Translations under genes and position numbers: made by a program
Source of the DNA: Cacconaster sp045599325
GTDB lineage: Bacteria > Bacteroidota > Bacteroidia > Bacteroidales > UBA932
DNA: 64,000 bases
Assembly (NCBI GenBank): GCA_045599325.1
Contig: JAZRVT010000031.1
Coordinates: 1 to 64,000, forward strand
Direction: 5' to 3'
In this document: in pieces, positions 25,386 to 33,649 of the stretch
How the letters are laid out: each line of letters opens with the position of its first letter
Numbering within the stretch: position 1 is the stretch's first letter
Notes under the pieces: model-generated
Databases searched by the model: none
Seen by the model: only the letters and a program-made list of their open reading frames with translations
What the model was told of the DNA's origin: nothing

Positions 25386-25429
25386 GTGGCAAAATTACAA
25401 TATTAATTTCATTTCGCCAATTTTGCCAC
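25386..25429 (-). promoter_or_regulatory. Promoter with inverted-repeat operator for the XRE-ImmA genes
   Basis: GTGGCAAAATT (25386-25396) and AATTTTGCCAC (25419-25429) are perfect 11-bp inverted repeats 22 bases apart. Minus-strand TAATTTTG (25390-25397) is a -7 element inside the left arm, and TTGG with a 20-base spacer falls at the right arm, so both promoter boxes are embedded in the repeat. A dimeric or tetrameric repressor, most simply the adjacent XRE protein, would block transcription here. Confidence 0.65.
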
Positions 25430-25439
25430 ACTAAATAAT

Positions 25440-25629
25440 ACTAATCCACAAATATTATATTGCTTCAAGACCGTATTAGCCCACTGTTTGTACGATACCG
25501 TTTGCGAGTGGTTTGAAACAAGTCACTCATCTGCGCCTGAGTCAACCATACCGTTTCATCTTCATTCCGCACCTCAAGTCTGGTCTTCTCATCGGGCTGG
25601 TAGAGAACTGTCTCCCCTGCCTGAGGTTC
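25440..25629 (-). pseudogene. RhuM-family gene remnant
   Basis: On the minus strand, after a stop codon, the frame reads GETVLYQPDEKTRLEV and DETVWLTQAQMSDLFQTT, the characteristic N-terminus of RhuM/virulence-type proteins of Bacteroidetes. No start codon remains. It then diverges and stops at 25465, while the next frame reads QWANTVLKQYNI, a segment found far downstream in intact family members. Roughly 60 or more residues between the two parts are gone, as is everything after. The 3' edge runs into the XRE operator. Confidence 0.6.
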
Positions 25630-25660
25630 TCAAATGGGATAGATGAAGTATCGCACACAA

Positions 25661-25756
25661 TCATTTAACAACCGCCTTGGCCGGCACACCCACTGCAGTG
25701 CAATTGGCAGGGAGAGGTCTGGTCACGACGGCACCGGCATAGAGGATGGAGTCAAA
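25661..25756 (-). pseudogene. C-terminal scrap of a hexapeptide acyltransferase
   Basis: Directly after, and in the same frame as, the stop codon of the acyltransferase at 25757, the minus strand encodes a ~31-residue open stretch. It contains AGAVVTRPLP and VTRPLPANCTAVGVPAK, ending KAVVK. This is the usual C-terminus of serine O-acetyltransferase- or WbbJ-type enzymes. It has no start and is too short to fold, so it is a leftover 3' end of a lost gene. Confidence 0.6.
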
Positions 25757-26422
25757 TTATATATTCGTATATTCTCTTATTACTCTGCAAGGGTTGCCAT
25801 AGGCCACTACGCCGTCGGGGATATCCTTAGTTACTACTGCACCTGCTCCAATTAGACTGTTCTTGCCTACTTTTGTACCTAATGTCACTATTACTCCATC
25901 GTCTAACAAAGTATTTTCGCCTATTGTCACACCGCCTGACAGAATAACGCCAGAGGCAATATACACATGGTCCTCAACTATGTTGTCGTGGTTTACCTGA
26001 GAACCTGTATTGACTACGACATTATCTCCAATGACAGGTGAAGGTGTAATAAGGCAGCCACATTCAACCAGAACTCCCTTACCTATTCTAGCTGTTGGAG
26101 ACACAACTGCATCCGGGTGTATAATAGTGACAGCCTCCCACCCATTTTGAGAAACATACTCGAATACTTTTTTCCTCCAACGCATAGCACCGAATGAAAT
26201 GAAGAACAGGTTTGTATGAAACTCATCTTCAATCTTTTTCATTGCCTCTTTGTTAAAGTTAACGAAAGGTACTACTTGAACGCCGTTTACTATTTGCCCC
26301 CACTTCTTTTCATCAACTTCGGCAATACATGCCACGTCGTACTTTCCTTCAGCAGCGATATTGTACATCACCACATTGCAGTGTTGACCAGCACCGATAA
26401 GAATAATCCTAGGCTTCCCCAT
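25757..26422 (-). CDS. Second PglD/NeuD-like acyltransferase
   Basis: A 221-residue protein with an N-terminal nucleotide-sugar-binding-like part (PRIILIGAGQHCNVVMYNI). The C-terminal hexapeptide beta-helix has HPDAVVSPTARIGKGV, VVNTGSQVNHDNIVED with the catalytic histidine, and GAGAVVTKDIPDGVVAYGNP. It is AT-rich, unlike the other PglD-like gene at 23532, and the two share only family-level similarity, so they probably act on different sugars. It is the last complete gene of the variable cassette; a GNAT gene is 7 bases upstream. Confidence 0.82.
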   Translation of the reverse strand: MGKPRIILIGAGQHCNVVMYNIAAEGKYDVACIAEVDEKKWGQIVNGVQVVPFVNFNKEAMKKIEDEFHTNLFFISFGAMRWRKKVFEYVSQNGWEAVTIIHPDAVVSPTARIGKGVLVECGCLITPSPVIGDNVVVNTGSQVNHDNIVEDHVYIASGVILSGGVTIGENTLLDDGVIVTLGTKVGKNSLIGAGAVVTKDIPDGVVAYGNPCRVIREYTNI

Positions 26423-26429
26423 AACTTAA

Positions 26430-26966
26430 CTAGATATTATCAAGTGAACCATTCAAATTGTTTTTATCCCAATCTCTCTTCAATAGGCCATAATAAAGCA
26501 TATCCTTAAATTCTCCGCTTGCAGTCATATACTCCTGTCTTAATCGGCCCTCAAGAACAAAACCGCATTTTTCATTTACTTTAATGATAGGATAGTTGTC
26601 TTCATTAGCCACGAAATAGAGCTTATTTAAATTCAATTCTTCGAAACCATACTTGCACATCAAAAGTTTTGCTCTGGTCCCAATTCCTTTATGATGCTTG
26701 ACAGGGTCTGCAAATAAATAGGTTTCTGCTTTACCATTCTTTCTGTCTATTGAAGTGTAGCCGCCGAAGGCTACAATTACATTATCGTCCTCTACTACGA
26801 CATCCAGTCTGTCTTCTTTTGACAAATTGCGCTCGAACCACATCCTTGTCTTCTCCATAGTAATCGGAATCTCAAAATGCATACTTGAATATATGTCCGG
26901 GTTATTCATCCATAAAACCCGAGTCGAAAGGTCTGCCTCGCTCAAACGTCTAATAATCATTTCCAT
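26430..26966 (-). CDS. GNAT-family N-acetyltransferase
   Basis: The product (178 residues from ATG 26966; 26975 is an alternative) resembles RimJ/RimL- and PseH-like acetyltransferases. It opens with IIRRLSEADLSTRVLWMNNP; acetyl-CoA binding is suggested by VKHHKGIGTRAKLLMCKYGF, followed by NEKCGFVLEGRLRQEY. In a polysaccharide cluster the substrate may be a nucleotide-linked amino sugar. It sits 7 bases before the PglD-like gene and follows the DUF4886 lipoprotein gene. Confidence 0.8.
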   Translation of the reverse strand: MEMIIRRLSEADLSTRVLWMNNPDIYSSMHFEIPITMEKTRMWFERNLSKEDRLDVVVEDDNVIVAFGGYTSIDRKNGKAETYLFADPVKHHKGIGTRAKLLMCKYGFEELNLNKLYFVANEDNYPIIKVNEKCGFVLEGRLRQEYMTASGEFKDMLYYGLLKRDWDKNNLNGSLDNI

Positions 26967-27010
26967 ATAAAGCACAAAGTTTTGTTCATTTCACAGTTAA
27001 CGCATACACC

Positions 27011-28003
27011 TCAATAAGATATTTCATACATATGGTCATTTGAATAAAAAGCAATGCATTGTGCAAGATTACAATTATATTCATTCACCCCTGTGGATTC
27101 CCCATCACGCAAAATACCATTAACCAGTTCTATCCATGAACTTGTAGGCCTGATGGTATTTCCAAGCACACTGCATTCTGGTTTATACTTTCGGAGAATG
27201 GCCTCTGCAATAGCAAGTGCCGCAGCATAACACGGCAAGCCCTCTTGTAAATGTTCATTGTCGGGGGCGTACATCCTCTTATATTTACTATCACCCAATA
27301 CCGCCAATGATTCAGTCTGCTGACAGTTAAAGACAGCCGCAGCTACAGGAAGCACAAGATCAAAAGGATAATTATGCGTAATGTCATATTGTGTGCTCAA
27401 GCTTGCTTCACACGATCCCTCTTTACTGTTTTCTGAAGCATTGTTATATGCCATAAACCAAGTTCTGACATATTTGTACCTGCAGACTGAATCAATATGA
27501 TTAATAATATCCTGTAAATATGGCACATATGTCTCCGGCAGCTTAGCACGATTACCACCTTGCTGCAATGAAATGATATCCCATTTCTCCAGCATCAAAA
27601 TATCGTGCGCTGACATAAGTTTGTCATTAATCCATTTATCGTCCTTCCTTGTATCTATACTGAAATGCAATCTGTACCGCTGCCCCCCATCTATATCTGC
27701 CACACTTGTTTGCGAACTATCATACCATTGTTCAGAGAGATCGTGAAGAGATCCATTGCCTCTAAAGTAAATATGGACATTGGTCGTTATGCCATATTCT
27801 TTCAAAATAAAAGGAAGATATGAAAAAGAATCACAGGAGTAGCTATTTCCGAGAACACAGATATTGAGATGGATTGTCTCAACATCGTCAGCCTCGTCGC
27901 CGTCAGGGCCAGTCGTGGGGACTGAGCACGAACTAAACAACATTGTGACCAATGCCGCAATTAATATAACATTACCTAAAGGAGGATGATGGTGTTGTTT
28001 CAT
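27011..28003 (-). CDS. DUF4886-type SGNH-like lipoprotein
   Basis: A signal peptide with lipobox (MLFSSC) is followed by a 300-residue domain. It has ICVLGNSYSCDSFSYLPF (the GNS serine block), WDIISLQQGG, and DNEHLQEGLPCYAAALAIAE, matching the DUF4886 group of SGNH-hydrolase-like Bacteroidetes proteins. A serine esterase activity, for example deacylation of the exported polymer, is plausible but unproven. It is AT-rich, flanked by acetyltransferase and ATP-grasp genes, and is one of several exported proteins encoded inside the polysaccharide operon. Confidence 0.72.
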   Translation of the reverse strand: MKQHHHPPLGNVILIAALVTMLFSSCSVPTTGPDGDEADDVETIHLNICVLGNSYSCDSFSYLPFILKEYGITTNVHIYFRGNGSLHDLSEQWYDSSQTSVADIDGGQRYRLHFSIDTRKDDKWINDKLMSAHDILMLEKWDIISLQQGGNRAKLPETYVPYLQDIINHIDSVCRYKYVRTWFMAYNNASENSKEGSCEASLSTQYDITHNYPFDLVLPVAAAVFNCQQTESLAVLGDSKYKRMYAPDNEHLQEGLPCYAAALAIAEAILRKYKPECSVLGNTIRPTSSWIELVNGILRDGESTGVNEYNCNLAQCIAFYSNDHMYEISY

Positions 28004-28010
28004 AAAATAA

Positions 28011-29066
28011 CTACATCCTTTTTCTCAGATTACTTAATTCCTCTGCAAACCCTTCATGGAGTGGATATTGGAATACAAACTGTCCTTTATCATTACCTTC
28101 AACAAGCACCCACCCTTTCCCGGTCAAGGCCAAATCCCAACCTACATATTTCACATTAGGCAATACGCAAGCTAATTCCTTAACCATTTCGACAGCTTCA
28201 TTCCATTTCGGGACTTGGAAACCGACTAAAGGCTTATGACTGTCAGGATGCTCTATGAAACTTCTATTATGTTCATCAGCAGCGGCATATGTAATACCTG
28301 TCTTTGGATCAATCAAAGCAAACACGCCTCCACTGCCTGCATTATCGACCACTGACTTTCCTCTGCCAGTACGTAAAAATGGTCGGACAACTTCTATTTC
28401 ACCTTTTATGTTAAAAGTTGGTATCCTGACAGTATTCACTGACTCGGGATGCAGCTCAGCCATTTCCGGAACTTGATCAATCAGCTCTTCTACAATATAT
28501 GCACTATTTCCAGATTTTAATATACTTATCAATCTATTTTTTGCCGCCAACTTGCTTTCCTCTTTAACGATGTGTATCCCGTGTCCGCAAGCATCGTACA
28601 ACGGCTTCATAATAAAACTATTGTGGTCACTTATGAACATTTCGACATCTTCAGAGTCAACATCAGACAAATCAGAGACTAGAATAGCCGGACGATTGAA
28701 ATATTTCTTGAACACTTCATATGTTTTCCACTTGCTATTAAAAACCATCGCCTGTTTAGCCTGATTAACCTGATCGCAGAATACATTTTTATCATACTCA
28801 GGGACAAATTTCTTTCTCTGTAAATGCGTGCAACCCTCATAATTATAAAGGAAAAATTCGTCGAAATCCCAATGATACCTGACCATCGCATTTCTCATAT
28901 CCTTCTTAATCTGATTTCTTCTGTCCTGTTCAATATTTGGTCCTAAGAAATCTGTTATCACTTTGTCACATCCCCCTTTCTTTAATTCATAGCGCAAATT
29001 ATGATATAACCTGCTGTTGTGTAAAGGAGATAAGCGTATCAAACGCTTAATATCTATAAATCCCAT
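28011..29066 (-). CDS. ATP-grasp enzyme of the sugar-transfer-associated family
   Basis: A 351-residue cytoplasmic ATP-grasp protein of the ATPgrasp_ST type. Visible features: FIMKPLYDACGHGIHIV (ATP-binding lysine and glycine loop), AYIVEELIDQ, HPESVNTVRIPTF, DNAGSGGVFALID and the metal-binding end GWVLVEGNDKGQF. ATP-grasp enzymes form acyl-phosphates and join carboxylates to amines. In surface-polymer loci these proteins probably amidate or aminoacylate sugars, though few have been tested. It is followed by DUF4886 (7-base gap) and preceded by the initiating transferase. It is the most divergent of four such proteins in the locus. Confidence 0.78.
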   Translation of the reverse strand: MGFIDIKRLIRLSPLHNSRLYHNLRYELKKGGCDKVITDFLGPNIEQDRRNQIKKDMRNAMVRYHWDFDEFFLYNYEGCTHLQRKKFVPEYDKNVFCDQVNQAKQAMVFNSKWKTYEVFKKYFNRPAILVSDLSDVDSEDVEMFISDHNSFIMKPLYDACGHGIHIVKEESKLAAKNRLISILKSGNSAYIVEELIDQVPEMAELHPESVNTVRIPTFNIKGEIEVVRPFLRTGRGKSVVDNAGSGGVFALIDPKTGITYAAADEHNRSFIEHPDSHKPLVGFQVPKWNEAVEMVKELACVLPNVKYVGWDLALTGKGWVLVEGNDKGQFVFQYPLHEGFAEELSNLRKRM

Positions 29067-29080
29067 TTTTTACTTTATAA

Positions 29081-29731
29081 TTAGTTATCACACAAATCTT
29101 CAGATGTTGAACCCTGAGACTTCTCACGGTACTCATTCAAGAGACCTTGGCCACTCTGGTGGGTCACATTAACATCTTTAGCTGCCAATACGTTTTTCAC
29201 AGTGGCAGCCACAATTCGAACATCCATTATAAAATTTAAATGCTCAACATAATAAGCATCCATCTCAAGTTTCTGGTCCCAAGTTACACTATTACGCCCA
29301 TTCACCTGTGCCCAACCGCTGATACCCGGGCGGACGGTATGGCGGAGTCTCTCTCTTTCCGTGTAGTACGGCAGATACTCTGGCAGCAGCGGACGAGGAC
29401 CAATCAGAGCCATATCACCCCTCAGCACATTAATTAGCTGGGGCAATTCATCAATCGAGGTCTTGCGGATAAACTTGCCCACAACTGTAATACGATCCTT
29501 GTCGGGAAGCAGATTACCATCAGCATCCTTTTCATCCGTCATACTCTTGAACTTGATCACCTTGAAAATCTTCTCATCCTTGCCAGGGCGCTCCTGAAAG
29601 AAGAAAGCACCTGCGCCTTTGTTGGCAAAGTGAAGCCAAATCGTGACGATTAACAAGATTGGCCAGATTATCAGAAGAGCTATCAGCACGATAGTGAAGT
29701 CAATAACTCGCTTAAGGCAGTTCTTATACAT
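29081..29731 (-). CDS. PglC/WcaJ-like initiating phosphoglycosyltransferase
   Basis: A 216-residue monotopic transferase with an N-terminal hydrophobic re-entrant segment (VIDFTIVLIALLIIWPILL), then FFFQERPGKDEKIFKVIKFK (catalytic Asp-Glu-type region), SIDELPQLINVLRGDMALIG, and GPRPLLPEYLPYY with GISGWAQVNGRN. The short form without extra membrane helices is PglC-like. It moves a sugar phosphate from UDP to undecaprenyl phosphate at the inner membrane, starting each repeat unit. Bacillosamine-type sugars are typical PglC substrates, in keeping with PglF-, PglE- and PglD-like genes nearby. Confidence 0.9.
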   Translation of the reverse strand: MYKNCLKRVIDFTIVLIALLIIWPILLIVTIWLHFANKGAGAFFFQERPGKDEKIFKVIKFKSMTDEKDADGNLLPDKDRITVVGKFIRKTSIDELPQLINVLRGDMALIGPRPLLPEYLPYYTERERLRHTVRPGISGWAQVNGRNSVTWDQKLEMDAYYVEHLNFIMDVRIVAATVKNVLAAKDVNVTHQSGQGLLNEYREKSQGSTSEDLCDN

Positions 29732-29740
29732 AGTCGTATG

Positions 29741-30877
29741 TTAACTTAATATTTCCTTGTAATAGTTAATTAGGCAATCCTGAACAAAACCCTTTTCAAA
29801 CCTTGATTCAATCATTGGTCGCGCATTCATTCGCATTTTGTCTCGCAGTTCAGAGTCATTTATCATTCTTTCCATCGCAGCATAAAGCGGCTGTACAGTT
29901 TGTGGTGGCACAATCAAGCCATTCTTGCCATCCTCAATAATCTCACGGCTGCCATTGATGTCCGTCACAATCTGAGGCAAGCCCAATGCGCCTGCTTCAA
30001 GTACCGTATTTGGGAATCCTTCACGATACGAAGGCATCACATGACAATCTGAATCCATATAAGCCTGCAGCAGGTCATCACCATAGAGAGGGCCACACGC
30101 GTCGATGGCAGGACTAGTGTCTATTCTATTCTGTGTCAACTCATTCAAGGGGTCCAGGTCTTTTTCATAGCTTCCCACCAATCTCAAAATTGTTTGAGGA
30201 TGTCTGTCGTGTAACATAGTAAAAGCCTCCACCAACTCATTGATTCCCTTATCGCCAACAATACGGCCAACGAAGATAAACACGAACTTGGCTAAATCCT
30301 TGTGCGATTCAATGCGTACCGGATTGAAACGCTCCATATCGATTCCTTTCACATTACCATAACCGAGAACCTTCATTGTTTTTTTCGTTATGCCTCCATT
30401 CAATAGATCGTTCATTACACCCACACCTTCTGGATTGATATGTGTAGCACAAGCGCAAAGTATCTTATCTGTAGTCATCAGTATCTTACGTTTCGCTCCT
30501 GAAGAGGTTGGCCATACTAGACCGGTAAAGGTATGAATACGTACTGGAACATGCGTCAGCCACCCTGCAACCATACAAAGCAAGCCCGCCTTCGGTGTGA
30601 TGGAGTGAACAATATATGGACGTTCTTTAATGAACAAGCATATCATTCTTATTAGCGCCACACCATCCTTCCAAATAGATATATGTCTCTCCATAGGCAG
30701 TTCAACTGGCCTGATGTCCGGATGATTGCTTTTGAAGCTATCCATATACTTACCAGGGGAAGTAACCACCATCACCTCATAACCGTCGTTCTTCAACCTG
30801 ACGATGAATTCCTCAAAAAAAGCAAGAGAATTGGATACCGTACACGCTCGAATAATTTTCTTTTTATTTCTTGCCAT
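29741..30877 (-). CDS. GT4 glycosyltransferase (PglA-like)
   Basis: From ATG 30877 the ~378-residue product has the two-lobed GT-B fold: ACTVSNSLAFFEEF and HSITPKAGLLCMVAGW in the acceptor half, FVFIFVGRIVGDKGINELVEAF, then the donor motif SYREGFPNTVLEAGALGLP. Its position next to a PglC-like gene suggests it adds the second sugar; in many loci this enzyme pairs with UDP-FucNAc made by CapEFG-type enzymes. Start lies 14 bases inside the upstream gene's end. Confidence 0.87.
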   Translation of the reverse strand: MARNKKKIIRACTVSNSLAFFEEFIVRLKNDGYEVMVVTSPGKYMDSFKSNHPDIRPVELPMERHISIWKDGVALIRMICLFIKERPYIVHSITPKAGLLCMVAGWLTHVPVRIHTFTGLVWPTSSGAKRKILMTTDKILCACATHINPEGVGVMNDLLNGGITKKTMKVLGYGNVKGIDMERFNPVRIESHKDLAKFVFIFVGRIVGDKGINELVEAFTMLHDRHPQTILRLVGSYEKDLDPLNELTQNRIDTSPAIDACGPLYGDDLLQAYMDSDCHVMPSYREGFPNTVLEAGALGLPQIVTDINGSREIIEDGKNGLIVPPQTVQPLYAAMERMINDSELRDKMRMNARPMIESRFEKGFVQDCLINYYKEILS

Positions 30878-31982
30878 AGTTTGAATTTTTCCAAACAAAT
30901 TTTATCATCAAAAATTGATAGATGTTGAACAGGGGATCCCACAGTGCTTCGTGGGGGCAAATCTTTATAGTGTGTATATCACGTTTTATGTTGTAGAGAT
31001 AGCGTTTTGCGGCATTTCCACTGATCCGGTCTTCCTTATTACCATGACCAAAATTACCACTTTTCATAACTTCTTCCAGAAGGAACCGGCCATATTCCTC
31101 ATTTGCTTCACAGAGGAGATGACGCTCATCAAGTCCCAGCACATCCTTCATGAGCCACATAGTCGCCATTGCAAAACGCTTCATACCAAGAGCAGAAATC
31201 CACTTCATAGCCTCTGCTCTTTCCTCTTCAGTGAATCCCTTCTGCAAGACAAAGTAATAATCAAGCAGTTGCCTGAATCCTACGCCATGCCCACAGAAAT
31301 GCCTGTAACAATGTAGCAGTATATATACCCTATTGAATGCAAGCGAAGGAATATCTTCGCATCCTTCCTTGGGTTTGTGAATCGCACAGAACTCTTTCAA
31401 AGATCTATTTCTTCCCGGCGATGACAAAAACGATGGATGCAGATGTGCTTCAACTTCACAGTCCTCAATAATCGGGAAATGAATATGGTGGTAGGTCCGT
31501 CCCTCCAGTTTCCCAAGTTCTTTTTGAGATAATGCGTATAAGTCCTTACGTGAGATATTCAACCATATATCCACATCACCACTTTGTCTAAAGCCTCGAA
31601 GATCAATTGGGACTTGTGCTGAGTTTATCGAAGTATAGAGTTTCGCTACTCCCTGCCCTTTCAAGACTTGACAAGGTATATCTTTTTTACGGAAGTACGA
31701 TAGCGTGTCCTTGGTATAGCCATCCATCACCTCATTCCGCATATTGATCTGAGCCGCCATCCCCATCCACTTGAAGAACAGGCCCTCACTCATTCCTATC
31801 TGGTTAAAGTCATCATCAGCATCAGCGCCAAGACTGCTCAAGCCAACAAAGCAGATACCTACCAAGGACTGCTTCATAGCCATAGCATGCAGTACTTCCC
31901 ACTCAGCTTCTGATGGGAATCTGGAGAAACTCTCCTGATTGCCAATTGAGACTCGTATCAGTTCGTAGAATAACTCGTTCAT
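30864..31982 (-). CDS. Nucleotidyltransferase-fold protein (NTP_transf_5 type)
   Basis: A 372-residue cytoplasmic protein. The central segment VLKGQGVAKLYTSI...DLRGFRQSGDVDIWL carries the G-x(n)-DxD signature of the nucleotidyltransferase fold, then HHIHFPIIEDCEVEAHLHP and a helical C-terminal half. This matches the putative nucleotidyltransferase family common in Bacteroidetes polysaccharide loci. No activity is established; transfer of a nucleotide or phospho-group to a small molecule is possible. Overlap with the GT gene suggests cotranslation. Confidence 0.75.
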   Translation of the reverse strand: MNELFYELIRVSIGNQESFSRFPSEAEWEVLHAMAMKQSLVGICFVGLSSLGADADDDFNQIGMSEGLFFKWMGMAAQINMRNEVMDGYTKDTLSYFRKKDIPCQVLKGQGVAKLYTSINSAQVPIDLRGFRQSGDVDIWLNISRKDLYALSQKELGKLEGRTYHHIHFPIIEDCEVEAHLHPSFLSSPGRNRSLKEFCAIHKPKEGCEDIPSLAFNRVYILLHCYRHFCGHGVGFRQLLDYYFVLQKGFTEEERAEAMKWISALGMKRFAMATMWLMKDVLGLDERHLLCEANEEYGRFLLEEVMKSGNFGHGNKEDRISGNAAKRYLYNIKRDIHTIKICPHEALWDPLFNIYQFLMIKFVWKNSNYGKK

Positions 31983-32022
31983 ACTAAATTATTGCAATAC
32001 AGCAACTAGAGCCAAGGTTACA

Positions 32023-33648
32023 TTAACGGTTGACTGTTTTCAATTTGAACGCTTTAATGCCTCTTCCTCTGTCCTCCTTCGAAATAACGACTTCATTGAC
32101 CAACTTGCAATCAATCAATGTATGAGTACCATAAAGAAGGAGCGGATACTTTACTGTTGATTCGACCTGACGGATATCACAATGATCAAAACAGAAATGT
32201 CCGTTTTGAGAAGCGTACGAGCCAACATCTTTCAGCGAGCAATTCTCAAAACATACCTCTTCAGAATCAAGGCTCATCAGTACACATCCTTCCTCGAAAC
32301 TGCAGTTTCGGAATCTGAACTGGGATTGTTTGTCAGACCCTCCACGGCAGAATGATGTATTGTTAAAAGTGCAACCATAAAAATCGATGTCCATTGGGTA
32401 TACATACCCGGAGAAACCTTGATATACCACATTCCCAGTGCTATTACCTTGAACATTTACAAAGGAGCAACCCTCAAAGTATGTTTTTTCAGATGAGAAC
32501 CCGGCAAAAGCACATCCTTTGTCTTTACTCTTAATGTTAACTTCCGTACCATAGAACCTGCATTTTTTGAAATGAGTCTTGGATATGTATGTCAGATGGT
32601 TGCCTAAAGTAAATTCGCAATTCTCAACATCTGCATCACCTGCCATAACGATACTCTGGTCAAAAACACAGTCAATAACACGCTTTGACACTCCACGAGG
32701 CATATTATTCAGCAACAAGTCAGCTTGAGAAAAAGTTGAACTCTGCAAAATGAAATTATCAGGAACAGGAGGTGCGGTATTTGAAGTTGTTATTCCTCTG
32801 CGTGTGCATTCATAGAACTTACACCCAATTATGGATACATCGCCTCTGTCATATACACCATCCTCATATTCAAGGTCAATTCCAGATTGTGGATTGGTGC
32901 CGGAAAGACCGCCATAAGAACCAATATGATGAACAACAGTATTAATAATATTTACCCCTTCTGAGGATGTCAAAGTAATCCCATTGCGACGGCAATAAGA
33001 TATACTGCATCCTGAAATCTCAACACAAGAATGATATACTGTACCTTTAGTCTTCACACTTCCAGCATAAATACCGTCACCGGTCATATAGCTGATATTA
33101 ATATTCTCAACCTGGCCGGAAGATCCGGCATTTAAGATCCCATAGCCCCATTCGTGGGTAGATTTTTCGACTTTATTCTTGAAAATAACAGGCGAATAGT
33201 CGTGGCTGGCTGCATCACCTTCAAGATAGCCATCCTTGATTAAAAAAGATTTACAGTCAAAAAAACGCACAATTGCATATCTTGTACTATGATTGGTTCC
33301 AACTTTTATTGTGCTCCCATTCATCTCAACCCTTATATTACGGCATCCCCTAAAATCCAAAGCAACAGCATCGGGCAAAAATGACATACTATGGCCTCCG
33401 GAAAAGTCATCTTTGACTTTGAATAAGAAAACCCCATTTTCAGGGAAGATGACAACTCCACCGCCATTGGAATTCACAGCGTTGGAAATCGCCTGAAAAG
33501 CCTTTGAGTTGTCAGTCTTTCCATCCCCAATAGCGCCGAACTTCTCCACATAATATTTTTTTCTTATGTTCAAGAAGGCATATGAGTCTATGGGGAACAG
33601 GACGAAAATGATTGGAAGAATTACAAACAACCGACAAGAACGAATCAT
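32023..33648 (-). CDS. Secreted right-handed beta-helix protein (pectate-lyase-3-like)
   Basis: ATG 33648 gives a signal peptide (MIRSCRLFVILPIIFVLFPIDSYA). The mature chain starts YYVEKFGAIGDGKTDNSKAF, the entry motif of pectate-lyase-3/GH28-like beta-helices, and continues with many short strands (ISGCSISYCRRNGI, IIGCKFYECTRRGI, DCVFDQSIV, NCSFEEGCV). It is probably periplasmic or surface-located. Such proteins in capsule operons may be polymer lyases, epimerases or binding scaffolds. No clear catalytic triad is visible to me. The start is one base after the upstream gene's stop codon at 33650. Confidence 0.78.
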   Translation of the reverse strand: MIRSCRLFVILPIIFVLFPIDSYAFLNIRKKYYVEKFGAIGDGKTDNSKAFQAISNAVNSNGGGVVIFPENGVFLFKVKDDFSGGHSMSFLPDAVALDFRGCRNIRVEMNGSTIKVGTNHSTRYAIVRFFDCKSFLIKDGYLEGDAASHDYSPVIFKNKVEKSTHEWGYGILNAGSSGQVENINISYMTGDGIYAGSVKTKGTVYHSCVEISGCSISYCRRNGITLTSSEGVNIINTVVHHIGSYGGLSGTNPQSGIDLEYEDGVYDRGDVSIIGCKFYECTRRGITTSNTAPPVPDNFILQSSTFSQADLLLNNMPRGVSKRVIDCVFDQSIVMAGDADVENCEFTLGNHLTYISKTHFKKCRFYGTEVNIKSKDKGCAFAGFSSEKTYFEGCSFVNVQGNSTGNVVYQGFSGYVYPMDIDFYGCTFNNTSFCRGGSDKQSQFRFRNCSFEEGCVLMSLDSEEVCFENCSLKDVGSYASQNGHFCFDHCDIRQVESTVKYPLLLYGTHTLIDCKLVNEVVISKEDRGRGIKAFKLKTVNR

Positions 33649-33649
33649 A

